Origin: Paraperibacillus marinus
GTDB lineage: Bacteria > Bacillota > Bacilli > Bacillales > DSM-1321
Assembly (NCBI RefSeq): GCF_046237605.1
Contig: NZ_CP143542.1
Location: forward strand, 3,906,001 to 3,970,000
Direction of reading: 5' to 3'
DNA length: 64,000 nt
Below the pieces are notes generated by a model. That model did not search any database. It saw only the letters and a program-made list of their open reading frames with translations, and was not told the origin of the DNA. Below are positions 16,926 to 25,458 of this stretch, one piece after another. The position numbers were made by a program, and so were the translations under genes. Position 1 is the stretch's first letter; the number at the start of each line of letters is the position of its first letter.

Positions 16926-17076
16926 CTTAACGCAAAATAAGTCCTTTTCCCCTGTGAAAAAGTCATAAAAGCACTAGGTAATTGGCAAAAATTATAGTAC
17001 TATAAATTATATAAATCATCTGGTATACAACTAATTATTTCTAATATATAAAAAAAGCCTTCAGGATGTGAGATTC

Positions 17077-17400
17077 ATGATGATCGGAGACCGCGTTAAA
17101 AATATCAGAAAAGAAAAAAGAATGTCCATGTCCGAGTTAGCGGAGAAGGCAGGCGTGGCGAAGTCTTACTTAAGCGCACTGGAACGCAATCTTCAGTCCA
17201 ATCCGTCCATTCAATTTCTGGAAAAAATTGCGGGAGTTCTCCAGGTTCCCCTGGATTATCTGTTATATGATTATCCTGACAAGGAGACCCTCGATGCCGA
17301 CTGGATGAAAATTGTCCAGGAAGCCATGAATTCAGGGGTGTCAAAGGATCAATTCCGGGAGTTTATCGAATTTAATAAATGGAGAGCAAATCGAGATTAG
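17077..17400 (+). CDS. sinR: Master biofilm repressor SinR
   Basis: A transcription factor of about 107 aa, closely related to B. subtilis SinR. The N-terminal helix-turn-helix (residues 1-65) contains AEKAGVAKSYLSALERNLQ and NPSIQFLEKIA, nearly identical to SinR. The C-terminal two-helix domain (about 74-105) has DADWMKIVQEAMNSGVSKDQ followed by FREFIEF, the surface bound by SinI. SinR represses matrix genes at GTTCTYT sites. The start is one of two adjacent ATG codons after AGGA. Unlike B. subtilis, where sinI lies upstream on the same strand, here sinI is downstream and convergent. Confidence 0.93.
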   Translation: MMIGDRVKNIRKEKRMSMSELAEKAGVAKSYLSALERNLQSNPSIQFLEKIAGVLQVPLDYLLYDYPDKETLDADWMKIVQEAMNSGVSKDQFREFIEFNKWRANRD

Positions 17401-17402
17401 GG

Positions 17403-17430
17403 GCAAGATGCGTATGCATCTTGTTTTTTT
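17403..17430 (+). terminator. Terminator of sinR
   Basis: CAAGATGC pairs across GTAT with GCATCTTG, followed by seven T, directly after the sinR stop codon. Confidence 0.85.
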
Positions 17431-17459
17431 GTGCAGAAGCACAGGAGGATGCATCATGA

Positions 17460-17502
17460 CCCTTACAAAGGCAGCCTGAAGCTCAGGCTGTCTTTGTAAG
17501 GG
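17460..17502. repeat. Long hairpin between convergent sinR and sinI
   Basis: An inverted repeat of about 20 bp per arm with one mismatch (CCCTTACAAAG..CAGCCTGA, 3-nt loop) without a T tract on either strand. Upstream on the plus strand, AGGAGG precedes an ATG that opens a 6-codon frame ending in TGA inside the hairpin. It may be a transcript barrier or RNA-stability element. Confidence 0.6.
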
Positions 17503-17534
17503 CAGGTTTTGGACTCAAGATCTTTCGGATCACA

Positions 17535-17669
17535 TTAAATCACTTTCGCCTTTTCCTGAGTTATCCTGATGAATTCACGAACTTCTTCTTTCTCTATTCC
17601 CAGCTTTTTTGCCTGAAGGAGCAGCTCTACCCATTCCTGGTCCAACTCGTGATTTATGATTTTTGACAT
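17535..17669 (-). CDS. sinI: SinR anti-repressor SinI
   Basis: A 44-aa protein. Its core HELDQEWVELLLQAKKLGIE and EEVREFIR match the SinR-binding helical hairpin of SinI (ELDQEWVELM in B. subtilis). SinI binds SinR one-to-one and removes it from DNA, switching on biofilm genes. GGGAGG lies about 11 nt before the ATG. It is too short for routine ORF calling. It is transcribed toward sinR, and its leader contains a c-di-GMP-I riboswitch (17704-17782), a regulatory route different from the Spo0A-driven B. subtilis gene. Confidence 0.9.
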   Translation of the reverse strand: MSKIINHELDQEWVELLLQAKKLGIEKEEVREFIRITQEKAKVI

Positions 17670-17703
17670 CAAACCTATAACCCTCCCAAAATACCTGTGT
17701 ATT

Positions 17704-17782
17704 TCAGGCAGCCCGGCCGTCGTAGCAGACAGCTGCCTTAGACCCGTGACTTTGCGTCCCTGCTTTTCAACAGGTTTGCCTT
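17704..17782 (-). promoter_or_regulatory. Cyclic di-GMP-I (GEMM) riboswitch upstream of sinI
   Basis: The minus strand shows the conserved order of the class-I c-di-GMP aptamer: AAGGCAAACC, a short stem closed by a GAAA-type loop, GGGACGCAAAGTC, GGGTCTAAGG, a second stem-loop, and GGCCGGGCTGCCTGA. It ends about 35 nt before the sinI start. No clear T-tract terminator lies between, so control may act on ribosome access (GGGAGG). No other gene intervenes. The rest of 17783-17939 shows nothing further. Confidence 0.88.
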
Positions 17783-17939
17783 TTTCTGCCTATCAGATGA
17801 ATAAGTACATTATATCGAAGGATTACTTTGAAATTTGTTGTTTTCTGTCAGTTAATTTTAGAATTTTCAATCTTTTTCCTGCAAAAACCTCCAAATTGGG
17901 AGGAAATAGGCGGTTAAAATAGGTTTTTCAATCGGATGA

Positions 17940-18290
17940 TTACAAAATTCTTTTACTTTTATTTTTCTCTGAGCCAAGAACAGGAAAGCGGCGGAATCCG
18001 GCTTCTGCCTTTTCTAGGGCTACGGCATCAAACAGCCGCTGATTGGTCAGATCCGTCCCGCAGACCGGACATAGCCAGCTCCCTGACTCTGAACAGCTGA
18101 ATGACGGCCGATGGCATTTATAGCAATTTTTCCGATACACGTCTGTCCCTCCTGCCTGAACTTTACTCTTCCTGTTCTTTTTACTTTCTTCCTGAATGGC
18201 TGCCTTCATGCGCTGTTCGCCGGAAGCTGATAGAAACCACTGGACGTTCGTTTTAAAGAACGATATAGTTTTAGTATAGTTCACAAGCAC
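17940..18290 (-). CDS. Putative zinc-ribbon protein of unknown function
   Basis: An open frame of 116 codons beginning with a GTG and lacking a strong ribosome-binding site; a start at the internal ATG (18209, 90 aa) is equally possible. The middle carries CYKCHRP and CPVCGTD, spaced to form a four-Cys zinc ribbon; the remainder is basic. A GTTCTTT SinR-box-like site overlaps the 5' part. It lies between sinI and a divergent SinR paralogue. No family was recognised; the Cys pattern suggests nucleic-acid or protein binding. Confidence 0.5.
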   Translation of the reverse strand: MLVNYTKTISFFKTNVQWFLSASGEQRMKAAIQEESKKNRKSKVQAGGTDVYRKNCYKCHRPSFSCSESGSWLCPVCGTDLTNQRLFDAVALEKAEAGFRRFPVLGSEKNKSKRIL

Positions 18291-18411
18291 CAGGGATTTA
18301 AATCCTTGAAATAGATTGAATTTTCTTGATAAAGAACGTTTTTCATTCTTTATCTGGCAATCTCTCTGTTTTTCTTAGGATATTAATTTTTTATAGAACA
18401 TTTCGTTCTGT
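18255..18411. promoter_or_regulatory. Cluster of SinR-box-like sites between divergent genes
   Basis: Three matches to the SinR operator GTTCTYT or its close variant: AAAGAAC at 18255-18261 and 18331-18337 (GTTCTTT on the minus strand) and GTTCTGT at 18405-18411. Two are embedded in inverted repeats (AAAGAA-N9-TTCTTT from 18331; AGAAC-N5-GTTCT at 18395-18409). The last abuts a TATAAT at 18411-18416 in front of the SinR paralogue. Confidence 0.65.
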
Positions 18412-18449
18412 ATAATAAACAAAAAGGGCAAAAAAGGGGCTAATAACCT

Positions 18450-18785
18450 ATGATTTCAGAAAACTGCAGGCGCCTGCGGCAGGAAAGAGGATATTCGCTT
18501 GGCCAGCTGGCTGAAATGACTGGGATTTCCAAGTCTTATTTGTGTTATATAGAAAAGGGAGATCAGCAGAATCCGTCCATAAAAGTATTGACGAAGATTG
18601 CCAGGGCGCTTGGCTGCAGCGTGGATGAATTAACAGGAGAAGCCACGGGTGAAGCCTCCCTTGATAAGGAATGGGTGGATTTGATTATCCAAGCGCGTAA
18701 ACAGGGAATGAGCAAAGAGGAATTTAAGCTGTGGCTGGAGTTCAGTTTATTCCGAAAGGTACATGACAGCGGCAGGGAAAAATAG
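18450..18785 (+). CDS. SinR-like transcriptional regulator (paralogue)
   Basis: A 111-aa protein with the SinR layout: an N-terminal helix-turn-helix (residues 1-62, LAEMTGISKSYLCYIEKG and NPSIKVLTKIARAL) and a C-terminal SinI-type dimerisation hairpin (LDKEWVDLIIQARKQGMSKE then EFKLWLEF). It is much shorter than SlrR of B. subtilis (152 aa) but could play a similar partner role by forming heterodimers with SinR or binding SinI. The promoter carries SinR-box-like palindromes, suggesting auto- or cross-repression. A terminator shared with hpf follows. Confidence 0.85.
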   Translation: MISENCRRLRQERGYSLGQLAEMTGISKSYLCYIEKGDQQNPSIKVLTKIARALGCSVDELTGEATGEASLDKEWVDLIIQARKQGMSKEEFKLWLEFSLFRKVHDSGREK

Positions 18786-18796
18786 ATGAGACACTA

Positions 18797-18831
18797 GAAA
18801 AGCCTGGCTCCCCAAGGGAACCAGGCTTTTC
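18797..18831. terminator. Bidirectional terminator between the SinR paralogue and hpf
   Basis: AAAAGCCTGG..and its complement pair across a short bulged loop between convergent genes, with A/T runs at both feet. Confidence 0.85.
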
Positions 18832-18842
18832 TATCATTCTAT

Positions 18843-19409
18843 TTAACTCGGTTCAATCAGCCCATACCTGCCGTCGTTCCGCTTATACACGACATTCGTT
18901 ACATTTGTCTCGGCATTCGTGAAGACGAAGAAGCTGTGGCCGAGCATATTCATCTGAAGGATGGCTTCCTCGCTGTCCATCGGCTTCAGGTCGAAGCGCT
19001 TGTTACGGACAACTTCGAGGTCATTGTCTTCTTCAAGATCCACGACCGCCGCACTTGCTTCGGCTTCGCTTTCCCTTGATACGAACATATCCTGGATGCC
19101 GCCTTTTTCGCGGACCTTCCGGTTGACCTTCGTTTTATGCTTGCGGATCTGCCGCTCTAATTTATCAGTAATCAGGTCGATGGCTGCATACATATCGCCG
19201 TTTGATTCCTCAGCCCGGAGGACCAGGTCGGACATCGGGATGGTCACCTCAACCTTGGTGGATTTATCATTATACACCTTTAAATTAACATGCACATTTG
19301 CATTTGGAGTGTCATTAAAATACCTCTCTAACTTGCCAATCTTCTTCTCTACATAATCCCGCAAAGCTTGAGTTACTTCAATGTTTTCACCACGAACGTT
19401 ATAATTCAT
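18843..19409 (-). CDS. hpf: Long-form ribosome hibernation promoting factor
   Basis: A 188-aa protein that pairs 70S ribosomes into inactive 100S dimers in stationary phase or stress. The N-terminal S30AE domain (about 1-105) binds the 30S decoding region; the C-terminal dimerisation domain (about 128-185) ends in TNVVYKRNDGRYGLIEP. AAAGGAGG precedes the ATG. A SigB-type promoter lies upstream, matching B. subtilis yvyD. Position between secA and the flagellar cluster is conserved, but two genes (sinR region and the giant protein) are inserted on either side. Confidence 0.95.
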   Translation of the reverse strand: MNYNVRGENIEVTQALRDYVEKKIGKLERYFNDTPNANVHVNLKVYNDKSTKVEVTIPMSDLVLRAEESNGDMYAAIDLITDKLERQIRKHKTKVNRKVREKGGIQDMFVSRESEAEASAAVVDLEEDNDLEVVRNKRFDLKPMDSEEAILQMNMLGHSFFVFTNAETNVTNVVYKRNDGRYGLIEPS

Positions 19410-19451
19410 AGATGAATCCTCCTTTATTAAGGTATACCTATAAGTTCTACG

Positions 19452-19477
19452 ATACCCTTTACAAATCCTTCATAAAC
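19452..19477 (-). promoter_or_regulatory. SigB general-stress promoter of hpf
   Basis: On the minus strand GTTTAT, a 14-nt spacer and GGGTAT match the SigB consensus GTTTAA-N12-14-GGGTAT. It lies about 43 bp before the hpf start. No other feature is seen in 19478-19631. Confidence 0.82.
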
Positions 19478-19631
19478 TAATAAAAAATTTGTCGAAATTA
19501 TGTAGTTTCTTCCAAAGTTTAGATAGATGAAAGGGTTATATTCATTATAATTAAGGAGTTGTTCAAAAATGCCGGATAAAAGAACTATTTTTTCGAATGT
19601 CGAATTTCCTTTATTCAATCCGGTTGACCAC

Positions 19632-19668
19632 CATAATAAAAGGCCCTCCTGCTTTCACGGAGAGCCTT
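19632..19668 (-). terminator. Terminator of the giant secreted protein gene
   Basis: On the minus strand AAGGCTCTCC pairs, with one mismatch, across a 9-nt loop with GGAGGGCCTT and is followed by TTTTATTAT. Confidence 0.75.
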
Positions 19669-19675
19669 CATTTTT

Positions 19676-22600
19676 TTATTTTTGAACCTTTACAGTCGTA
19701 CTTCCAATTACTAAATACCCGTTTACTTCACTCCGAAGTTCCACTCTTACTTCTGAAGCGTTCCAGTCGAAATCTGATCGTTCAAATTTGAACTGGCCGT
19801 TTTTCGCTTGGTTGTAATATCCATTATTGCTGTTTAGAGCTTTTACTTTGTTAAGTGCAGTACGGTCTAAATTCATTTGGCCGTTCACTCCGGCAGGAAG
19901 CTCTGCTCTCACGGTAAATATTCCTTTGTTGCCTTTGATTACCTTTGGCGTTACTTCTATTTCTGCCCCTATATAAACTGACAGCGTGTATTTTTTCAGT
20001 GCAGCATTTCCCGCTTCATCTGAAGCTGAAATGATTATTTCATACTTACCCGGCTTATTAAAGGAAATCTCCTCTCCTTTTTGAAGGCTGCGGACTGCAG
20101 CTGCTCCAGGCTCAAGAATGGTCAATTTCTGTTCTTTAACCCCTGATAGCTCATCCGTTACCGTATAGGATGGGGTTAGTCTGCTGCCGAGTTCATAAAG
20201 CCCCTCCAGTTCAGCAGTAATGTCAGGAGCCGATTTATCAATTTTGACCACAGCTGTTTGAACTTCTTCTTTGTTTCCTGCCTGATCTACGGAGTAGTAA
20301 GAAATTTTGTGAATCCCTTCAGCAGTAATATTGGAGTCATCGCCGGAAATATATGGCGAGCCGTCAATAGAATAATAGGTTTTCTCTATTCCGCTGTGCT
20401 GGTCAACACCTGACAGAACGATCTGGAAGTTTTCTTTAATCCATATGTCAGGTGCGTTATCGCCAGTCGACGGTGCGGTTTTATCCACTTTTACTTCGAT
20501 TGAACGGGCACTCTCTTTATTGCCTGCTAGATCTATAGAATAGAACGAGACGGTATGGATTCCTTCTTCCTTCACAATAAGACTGCTACCCTCTATATAA
20601 TCTTCTCCATCAACCGAATAGAAGGTTTTAGCCGTTCCGCTTCCATTGTCTGCTGGCAGCAGTTTTACTTCAGCATCACTATTTACCCATCCATCTGGAA
20701 CGTCAGCTGATGTCACCGGAGCTGTCATATCAATTTTTACTGTAGTTGTTTTTGGATCTTCTTTGTTTCCTGCCTCATCAGCTGAATAATAAGAAACGGT
20801 ATGAACCCCCTCCTCATTAATTGCGATGTTTGTACCTTCTTTATATTCAGAGCCATCAATAGAATAGAAGGTCTTCACTGTGCCGGACAGATTATCATGA
20901 GTATGAAGCACAATCTGCGCTCCCTCGTTCAGCCAGCCATTTTCTACATCGGCTTCTGTAACCGGTGCAGTTTTATCGATTTTTACTGCTAGAGTTTTTA
21001 CAGCCTCTTTATTACCAGCTTTATCTACTGAATAATACTCTATGCTATTGATGCCTTCCGAGCTGATCAGCAGGACATCGCCTTTTTCATACTCTGAGCC
21101 GTTCATAGAGAAATACGTAGCCGACACTCCGCTCTGTTCGTCAGAAGCACTGAAATGAACCTCTGCGTCTGTATTTACCCAGCCTTCAGGCCCGCTCACC
21201 GAGGTTACTGGAGAAAGGCTGTCTATTTTAACAGTGATCGTCGCTGCGTTTTCCTTATTGCCGGCATGATCCACCGAGTAGAAAGAAATTTCATTTGTTC
21301 CGTTTTTATCAATTATTAGTGAATTTCCCGCTTTGAAATCAGAGCCATTCACTGAATAAAAGGTTTCAGCTGTTCCGCTATTGTCGTCAACGGAGGAGAA
21401 TACAAGCTCCTTTTGACCCTTTTGCCATCCCTCAGGTTCAATAACGCTTGTTACAGGCGCCGTCTTATCGATCTTTATATATATCGTTTTGGGCTGTTCC
21501 TGGTTCCCTGCTTTATCAATAGAATAATAGGCCACCTTCGTAACGCCTTCACGTTCAATTGAAACGGCAGTTCCTTCCGCATAAGGGCCTTCTCCTACGG
21601 AATAGTAGGTTTTGGCTACTCCCGTTTCATTATCAGAAGCAGTTAAAGTAACCGTCTGGTTTTGGGCGGTCCACTCTGTGACAGCTTCCGCTTTAGTGAC
21701 AGGAGCTTCAGTATCGATAATCAGCTTGGCCATCACCACATTTGATGGTTCAGATTCACCAAATGAATTACTGAAGGATGTTACATAATATTCATGGTTT
21801 CTATATGTTAAATTTTGCAGCGTGTAGGACAGATTATTTATATTTTTGGCAATCAATACTGGTTTTCCGTCTACCACTTCATAAATATTATAGCCGTTCG
21901 CATAGGTAGCAAAGCTCCAGCTGATCCGGGCGCTCGCTGCCCCGGTCACTGCTGCTGACGCTGCCGGCGGCTGCATGATTGGATATACAATCGTTTCGTT
22001 CAACTGAGCTGAAACAGCCGATTCACCAAACCTAGTGTTATAGGCTGTTACTACGAAGGAATGAGTTTCTTCGGTCAGGTTATATACCTTATAAGTCAGT
22101 GCCGTTCCTTTGTAGAGAAGTTCACGCCCAGCATCTGTAACCTTATAAATTCTGTACTCATTTGCCCAATTCACGGAATTCCAGGTCAATGTCATATTAT
22201 TGGCGTTGAACACGGTTCCCTTCAGTTCCGGCGACGGGACAACCGGCCATGTCAAAGCAAAAGCGATGGACGAAACTTCTGGCGATTCACCAAAGCGGTC
22301 GCTATAGGACGTCACTTCATAGCTGTAATTACCTTCAGGCATGTTCACAAATGTATTTGCTGTACCAGCTAAGGTTTTTACCAGCTTCCGTTCTCCGCCT
22401 GCTATTTGATAGATTCTATACCCCGATGCAAATGTGGCTGCCGTCCATCTTAAAGTAATATCATTTCCGTTTACAATCGTTTGGGTAAGATTTGCCGGCG
22501 CCTGCATAACTGGAAACACAAGTGTAAATGCAGCCGGGCTGCTTGCAGCAGATTCACCAAAGCGGTCGCTGTAGGCAGTCACTGTAAATTCATAATCGGC

Positions 22601-25285
22601 TTCAGGCATGTTTGTGAAAGTGGACGAAGTACTTGCAACTGTTCTTTTTAGTATTTTTTCTCCATTCACAATTTGATAGATTTTATAGCCCGAAGCATAC
22701 GTTACAGCATTCCACTTCAGGGTGATATCATTGCCGGATGTTATAGTGTGCGTGAAATTTGCCGGTGCCTGCAAGTCCGGCTTGGACAGATCAACAGTGA
22801 TCCGCGCTGCCTCAGCAGACTCACCATATCGTGTGCTCACTGAAGTCACATCAAGGGTGTACGATCCGGTTTCCAGGTTTGTAAGAGCAAATGATGGTGA
22901 CGTTACATTTTTCTTGAGAATTCTTTCGCCATCTTTTACTTCATAGATATTATAGGAATTAGCGTAAGTGACACTGTTCCACCTTAATGAAATGTCATTT
23001 CCATTCACGATGGAGTATGTCAGGTTTTGCGGCTTCGCCATGTCTGGATGGGTCATTTTAAAGGAAACAGCAGTCCCTTCTGGCGATTCTCCTAATAAGG
23101 TTGAAACAGAGGTGATATAAAACTGCAGATCCCCTTCAGGCAGATTGCTTAAGAAGGCGCTTGTCCCGCTGACCGTGGCCTTCCAGATCTTCTCACCGTC
23201 TATCATCTGATAGACCTTGTAGCTGGAAGCATACTGGGCAGCTGTCCATTTCAGTGTTACATCATTTCCATTGGAAATAGTATAGGCCGGGCTTGCCGGG
23301 GGCTGCATGGTCTGTCCATTCAAGGTTACCTCGACAGCGCTGCCTTCTTTGGATTCACCAAATCTTGATGAATAGGAATATACTTCATAGCTGTACTCAC
23401 CAGGCAGCATATTCGTGTAGCTGATGGAAGTCCCGGCAACAGTGCTTTTTAATGTTTTCTGCCCGTCTGTAATTTGATAAACTTTGTAGCTTGCTGCATA
23501 TTCAGCCGGTTTCCAGCTTAACGAGAATTCAGTAGCACTCTTTATAGTCGGTGTTACTTCTGCCGGTGGAGCCATAACCGGAAGAGTAAGCTCTAATTCT
23601 GTTTTCGCTGGCTCTGTTGACTCTCCGAATCGCGAATTATAGGCGGCAACTTCGTATGAGTAAGTGCCAGCAGGCATGTTGGAGAAAGTAACAGAGGTTC
23701 CTGCAGGGCTGCTTTTTAATACTCTTTGCCCGTTTACAATCTGATAGACCTTATATCCTGCTGCGTTCGGTACAGGAGACCACGTTAAGTTGATGTCATT
23801 TCCATTCAAGACCTTATTTGCCAGGCCGGCTGGAGTGGCCATGGCATAAGCTTCGATCTGGACATCTACTGCATTGCCTTTTTCTGACTCACCAAACTTG
23901 GTGCTTACCGAATGGACTTCATAAGTATAGTCACCGGCAGGCATATTGGTGTAAGTGACGGTTGTCCCGGTTACTGTACTCTTTAAAACTTTTTCGCCGC
24001 CCGTAACTTGATATATCTTATAGGATGTTGCGTTTGGGGCTGCTGTCCAGCTTAATACAATGTCGTTAACATTTTGCAGCTTAGAGGAAAGGTTAGCCGG
24101 AGGATCCATTATGACTTCTCCAACCGTCACAGTCACAGCACTTCCCTCTGATGTGCCAAATCGGTCGCTGTAAGCATAAACCTTAAAGGTATGCTCCCCG
24201 GCCGCCTGGTTGGCTAAGGTAACTGATGTGCCTGTCTGGGTCTTCACCAATTCCTCCTGGCCATCTATCACCTCATAAACTTTATAGCCAGAAGTATTTG
24301 CTGATGCTGACCAGCTGAGTACGATGTCATTCAGATTTTGGATCCTGGCTGTAAAATTAGCTGGTGCAGCTAATGTAATCTGGCTAACCGTTACATTCAG
24401 GGCTGCGCTTTCGGAGGATTGCCCAAAACGATCACTGTAGGAGTAAATCTTATAAGAATAATCTCCTGCTGCCTGATTGGTAAGCTTAAGGCTGGAGCCA
24501 TTAACTGTCTGCACAAGCTTCTCTTCGCCATCGGTGACCTGGTAAACCTTATAGGCAGCTGCATAGCTTACGGACTGCCAGCTTAGCGTTACATCATTTC
24601 CATTACTGATGGTAAAGGATGCACCTGCCGGCTTAGCCATTTGCGGATGAACCAGTGTCATGTCAATTTCCTTTGACAGGCTGGACGTTCCATACAAACT
24701 ATTTACAGCCTCAACAGCATATTTATAGTTTCCTTCCGGTGCATTTAAAATGGTATATGTCCTTGAAGGAGCAGTGACTGCTTTAACCAGCGTTCTGTCG
24801 CCTGATTCTGAAAGTTGATATACATTATAGATGTGCGCATATTGGGAAGCAGCCCAGCTAAGCTCTATATCATTTCCATTTTTAATGGTGTAAGCCAGAT
24901 TTTGGGGAGCCTGCATTTCCGGGTACGCTACGTCGACACTGACTGGTGCACCCGGGCCCGATTCCCCGGCAGAGCTTAAGGTGGCGACCACATATTGATG
25001 ATGCCCTTCCTTTAGATCCTTTAAATTATAACTGGTGGCTGTAGAAGTGCCGAGCCTGAGGAGCTGGCCATCCTCTATTGAATAAACCACATATCCTCCC
25101 GCCCCAAAAACCGCACTCCATGTAAGGTTTCCGTCGCTTGGGGAAGTCTCGCTGTAGGCCAGATTGCTCGGCGGCAGCAAAGTGCCGCTTTCCGCTGCCA
25201 GCACAGCGCTAGCCGGAACAAGCAGCTGGTACACAAGCAGCACCAGGGCCAGAAACAATGAATATCTGTTAATCGTCTTCTTCAT
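19676..25285 (-). CDS. Giant secreted Fn3/OmpL47 repeat protein, probable adhesin or matrix protein
   Basis: A secreted protein of 1869 aa with a Sec signal peptide (MKKTINRYSLFLALVLL.., cleavage near AVLA/AES at residue 31). Residues about 35-1230 hold 13 tandem fibronectin type III-like modules of about 90 aa, most with the signature NGNDI.L.W and YK(V/I)Y. Residues about 1235-1680 hold six OmpL47/Ig-like modules starting (A/S)PVT and containing YYS(V/I)D.AGN. A distinct C-terminal domain follows. No LPXTG, transmembrane anchor or SLH domain is visible, so it is probably released or held non-covalently. It is a single gene behind a c-di-GMP-I riboswitch and terminator. A biofilm role is inferred, not shown. 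Confidence 0.88.
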   Translation of the reverse strand: MKKTINRYSLFLALVLLVYQLLVPASAVLAAESGTLLPPSNLAYSETSPSDGNLTWSAVFGAGGYVVYSIEDGQLLRLGTSTATSYNLKDLKEGHHQYVVATLSSAGESGPGAPVSVDVAYPEMQAPQNLAYTIKNGNDIELSWAASQYAHIYNVYQLSESGDRTLVKAVTAPSRTYTILNAPEGNYKYAVEAVNSLYGTSSLSKEIDMTLVHPQMAKPAGASFTISNGNDVTLSWQSVSYAAAYKVYQVTDGEEKLVQTVNGSSLKLTNQAAGDYSYKIYSYSDRFGQSSESAALNVTVSQITLAAPANFTARIQNLNDIVLSWSASANTSGYKVYEVIDGQEELVKTQTGTSVTLANQAAGEHTFKVYAYSDRFGTSEGSAVTVTVGEVIMDPPANLSSKLQNVNDIVLSWTAAPNATSYKIYQVTGGEKVLKSTVTGTTVTYTNMPAGDYTYEVHSVSTKFGESEKGNAVDVQIEAYAMATPAGLANKVLNGNDINLTWSPVPNAAGYKVYQIVNGQRVLKSSPAGTSVTFSNMPAGTYSYEVAAYNSRFGESTEPAKTELELTLPVMAPPAEVTPTIKSATEFSLSWKPAEYAASYKVYQITDGQKTLKSTVAGTSISYTNMLPGEYSYEVYSYSSRFGESKEGSAVEVTLNGQTMQPPASPAYTISNGNDVTLKWTAAQYASSYKVYQMIDGEKIWKATVSGTSAFLSNLPEGDLQFYITSVSTLLGESPEGTAVSFKMTHPDMAKPQNLTYSIVNGNDISLRWNSVTYANSYNIYEVKDGERILKKNVTSPSFALTNLETGSYTLDVTSVSTRYGESAEAARITVDLSKPDLQAPANFTHTITSGNDITLKWNAVTYASGYKIYQIVNGEKILKRTVASTSSTFTNMPEADYEFTVTAYSDRFGESAASSPAAFTLVFPVMQAPANLTQTIVNGNDITLRWTAATFASGYRIYQIAGGERKLVKTLAGTANTFVNMPEGNYSYEVTSYSDRFGESPEVSSIAFALTWPVVPSPELKGTVFNANNMTLTWNSVNWANEYRIYKVTDAGRELLYKGTALTYKVYNLTEETHSFVVTAYNTRFGESAVSAQLNETIVYPIMQPPAASAAVTGAASARISWSFATYANGYNIYEVVDGKPVLIAKNINNLSYTLQNLTYRNHEYYVTSFSNSFGESEPSNVVMAKLIIDTEAPVTKAEAVTEWTAQNQTVTLTASDNETGVAKTYYSVGEGPYAEGTAVSIEREGVTKVAYYSIDKAGNQEQPKTIYIKIDKTAPVTSVIEPEGWQKGQKELVFSSVDDNSGTAETFYSVNGSDFKAGNSLIIDKNGTNEISFYSVDHAGNKENAATITVKIDSLSPVTSVSGPEGWVNTDAEVHFSASDEQSGVSATYFSMNGSEYEKGDVLLISSEGINSIEYYSVDKAGNKEAVKTLAVKIDKTAPVTEADVENGWLNEGAQIVLHTHDNLSGTVKTFYSIDGSEYKEGTNIAINEEGVHTVSYYSADEAGNKEDPKTTTVKIDMTAPVTSADVPDGWVNSDAEVKLLPADNGSGTAKTFYSVDGEDYIEGSSLIVKEEGIHTVSFYSIDLAGNKESARSIEVKVDKTAPSTGDNAPDIWIKENFQIVLSGVDQHSGIEKTYYSIDGSPYISGDDSNITAEGIHKISYYSVDQAGNKEEVQTAVVKIDKSAPDITAELEGLYELGSRLTPSYTVTDELSGVKEQKLTILEPGAAAVRSLQKGEEISFNKPGKYEIIISASDEAGNAALKKYTLSVYIGAEIEVTPKVIKGNKGIFTVRAELPAGVNGQMNLDRTALNKVKALNSNNGYYNQAKNGQFKFERSDFDWNASEVRVELRSEVNGYLVIGSTTVKVQK

Positions 25286-25321
25286 GAAATAGTCCCGCCT
25301 TCTTTTTTTGTGAAAAAGGAC

Positions 25322-25349
25322 AAAAATAAAGAACCTTATACAAGGTTCA
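25322..25349 (-). terminator. Regulatory terminator in the leader of the giant protein gene
   Basis: On the minus strand GAACCTT pairs across GTAT with AAGGTTC and is followed by TTTATTTTTG. It sits between the c-di-GMP aptamer and the start codon, where it can serve as the expression platform. GCAAGG at the aptamer 3' edge can pair with CCTTG of the terminator arm, a possible antiterminator. Confidence 0.85.
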
Positions 25350-25369
25350 CAGAGCTGCTGCTATGTATC

Positions 25370-25458
25370 CTTGCGGCAACCGGCTGCCATCCTCCAGCAT
25401 TGGCTGCAGGGTAAGGCCCTTGGCTTTGCGTCCCGCGGTTTCCCGAGGTTTGCCTTTT
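25370..25458 (-). promoter_or_regulatory. Cyclic di-GMP-I (GEMM) riboswitch upstream of the giant protein
   Basis: The minus strand reads AAAAAGGCAAACC, a stem with a GGAAAC loop, GGGACGCAAAGCC, AAGGGCCTTA, a second stem-loop, and GCAGCCGGTTGCCGCAAGG. All core blocks of the class-I c-di-GMP aptamer are present and the GGGACGCAAAG core is identical to that of the sinI riboswitch. An intrinsic terminator follows after about 20 nt, then the ribosome-binding site and ATG at 25285. Confidence 0.92.

Noticed and set aside
17656..17922. An 88-codon plus-strand ORF
   Set aside because: It runs antisense through the c-di-GMP riboswitch and the sinI start; the RNA element and SinI explain the sequence better.
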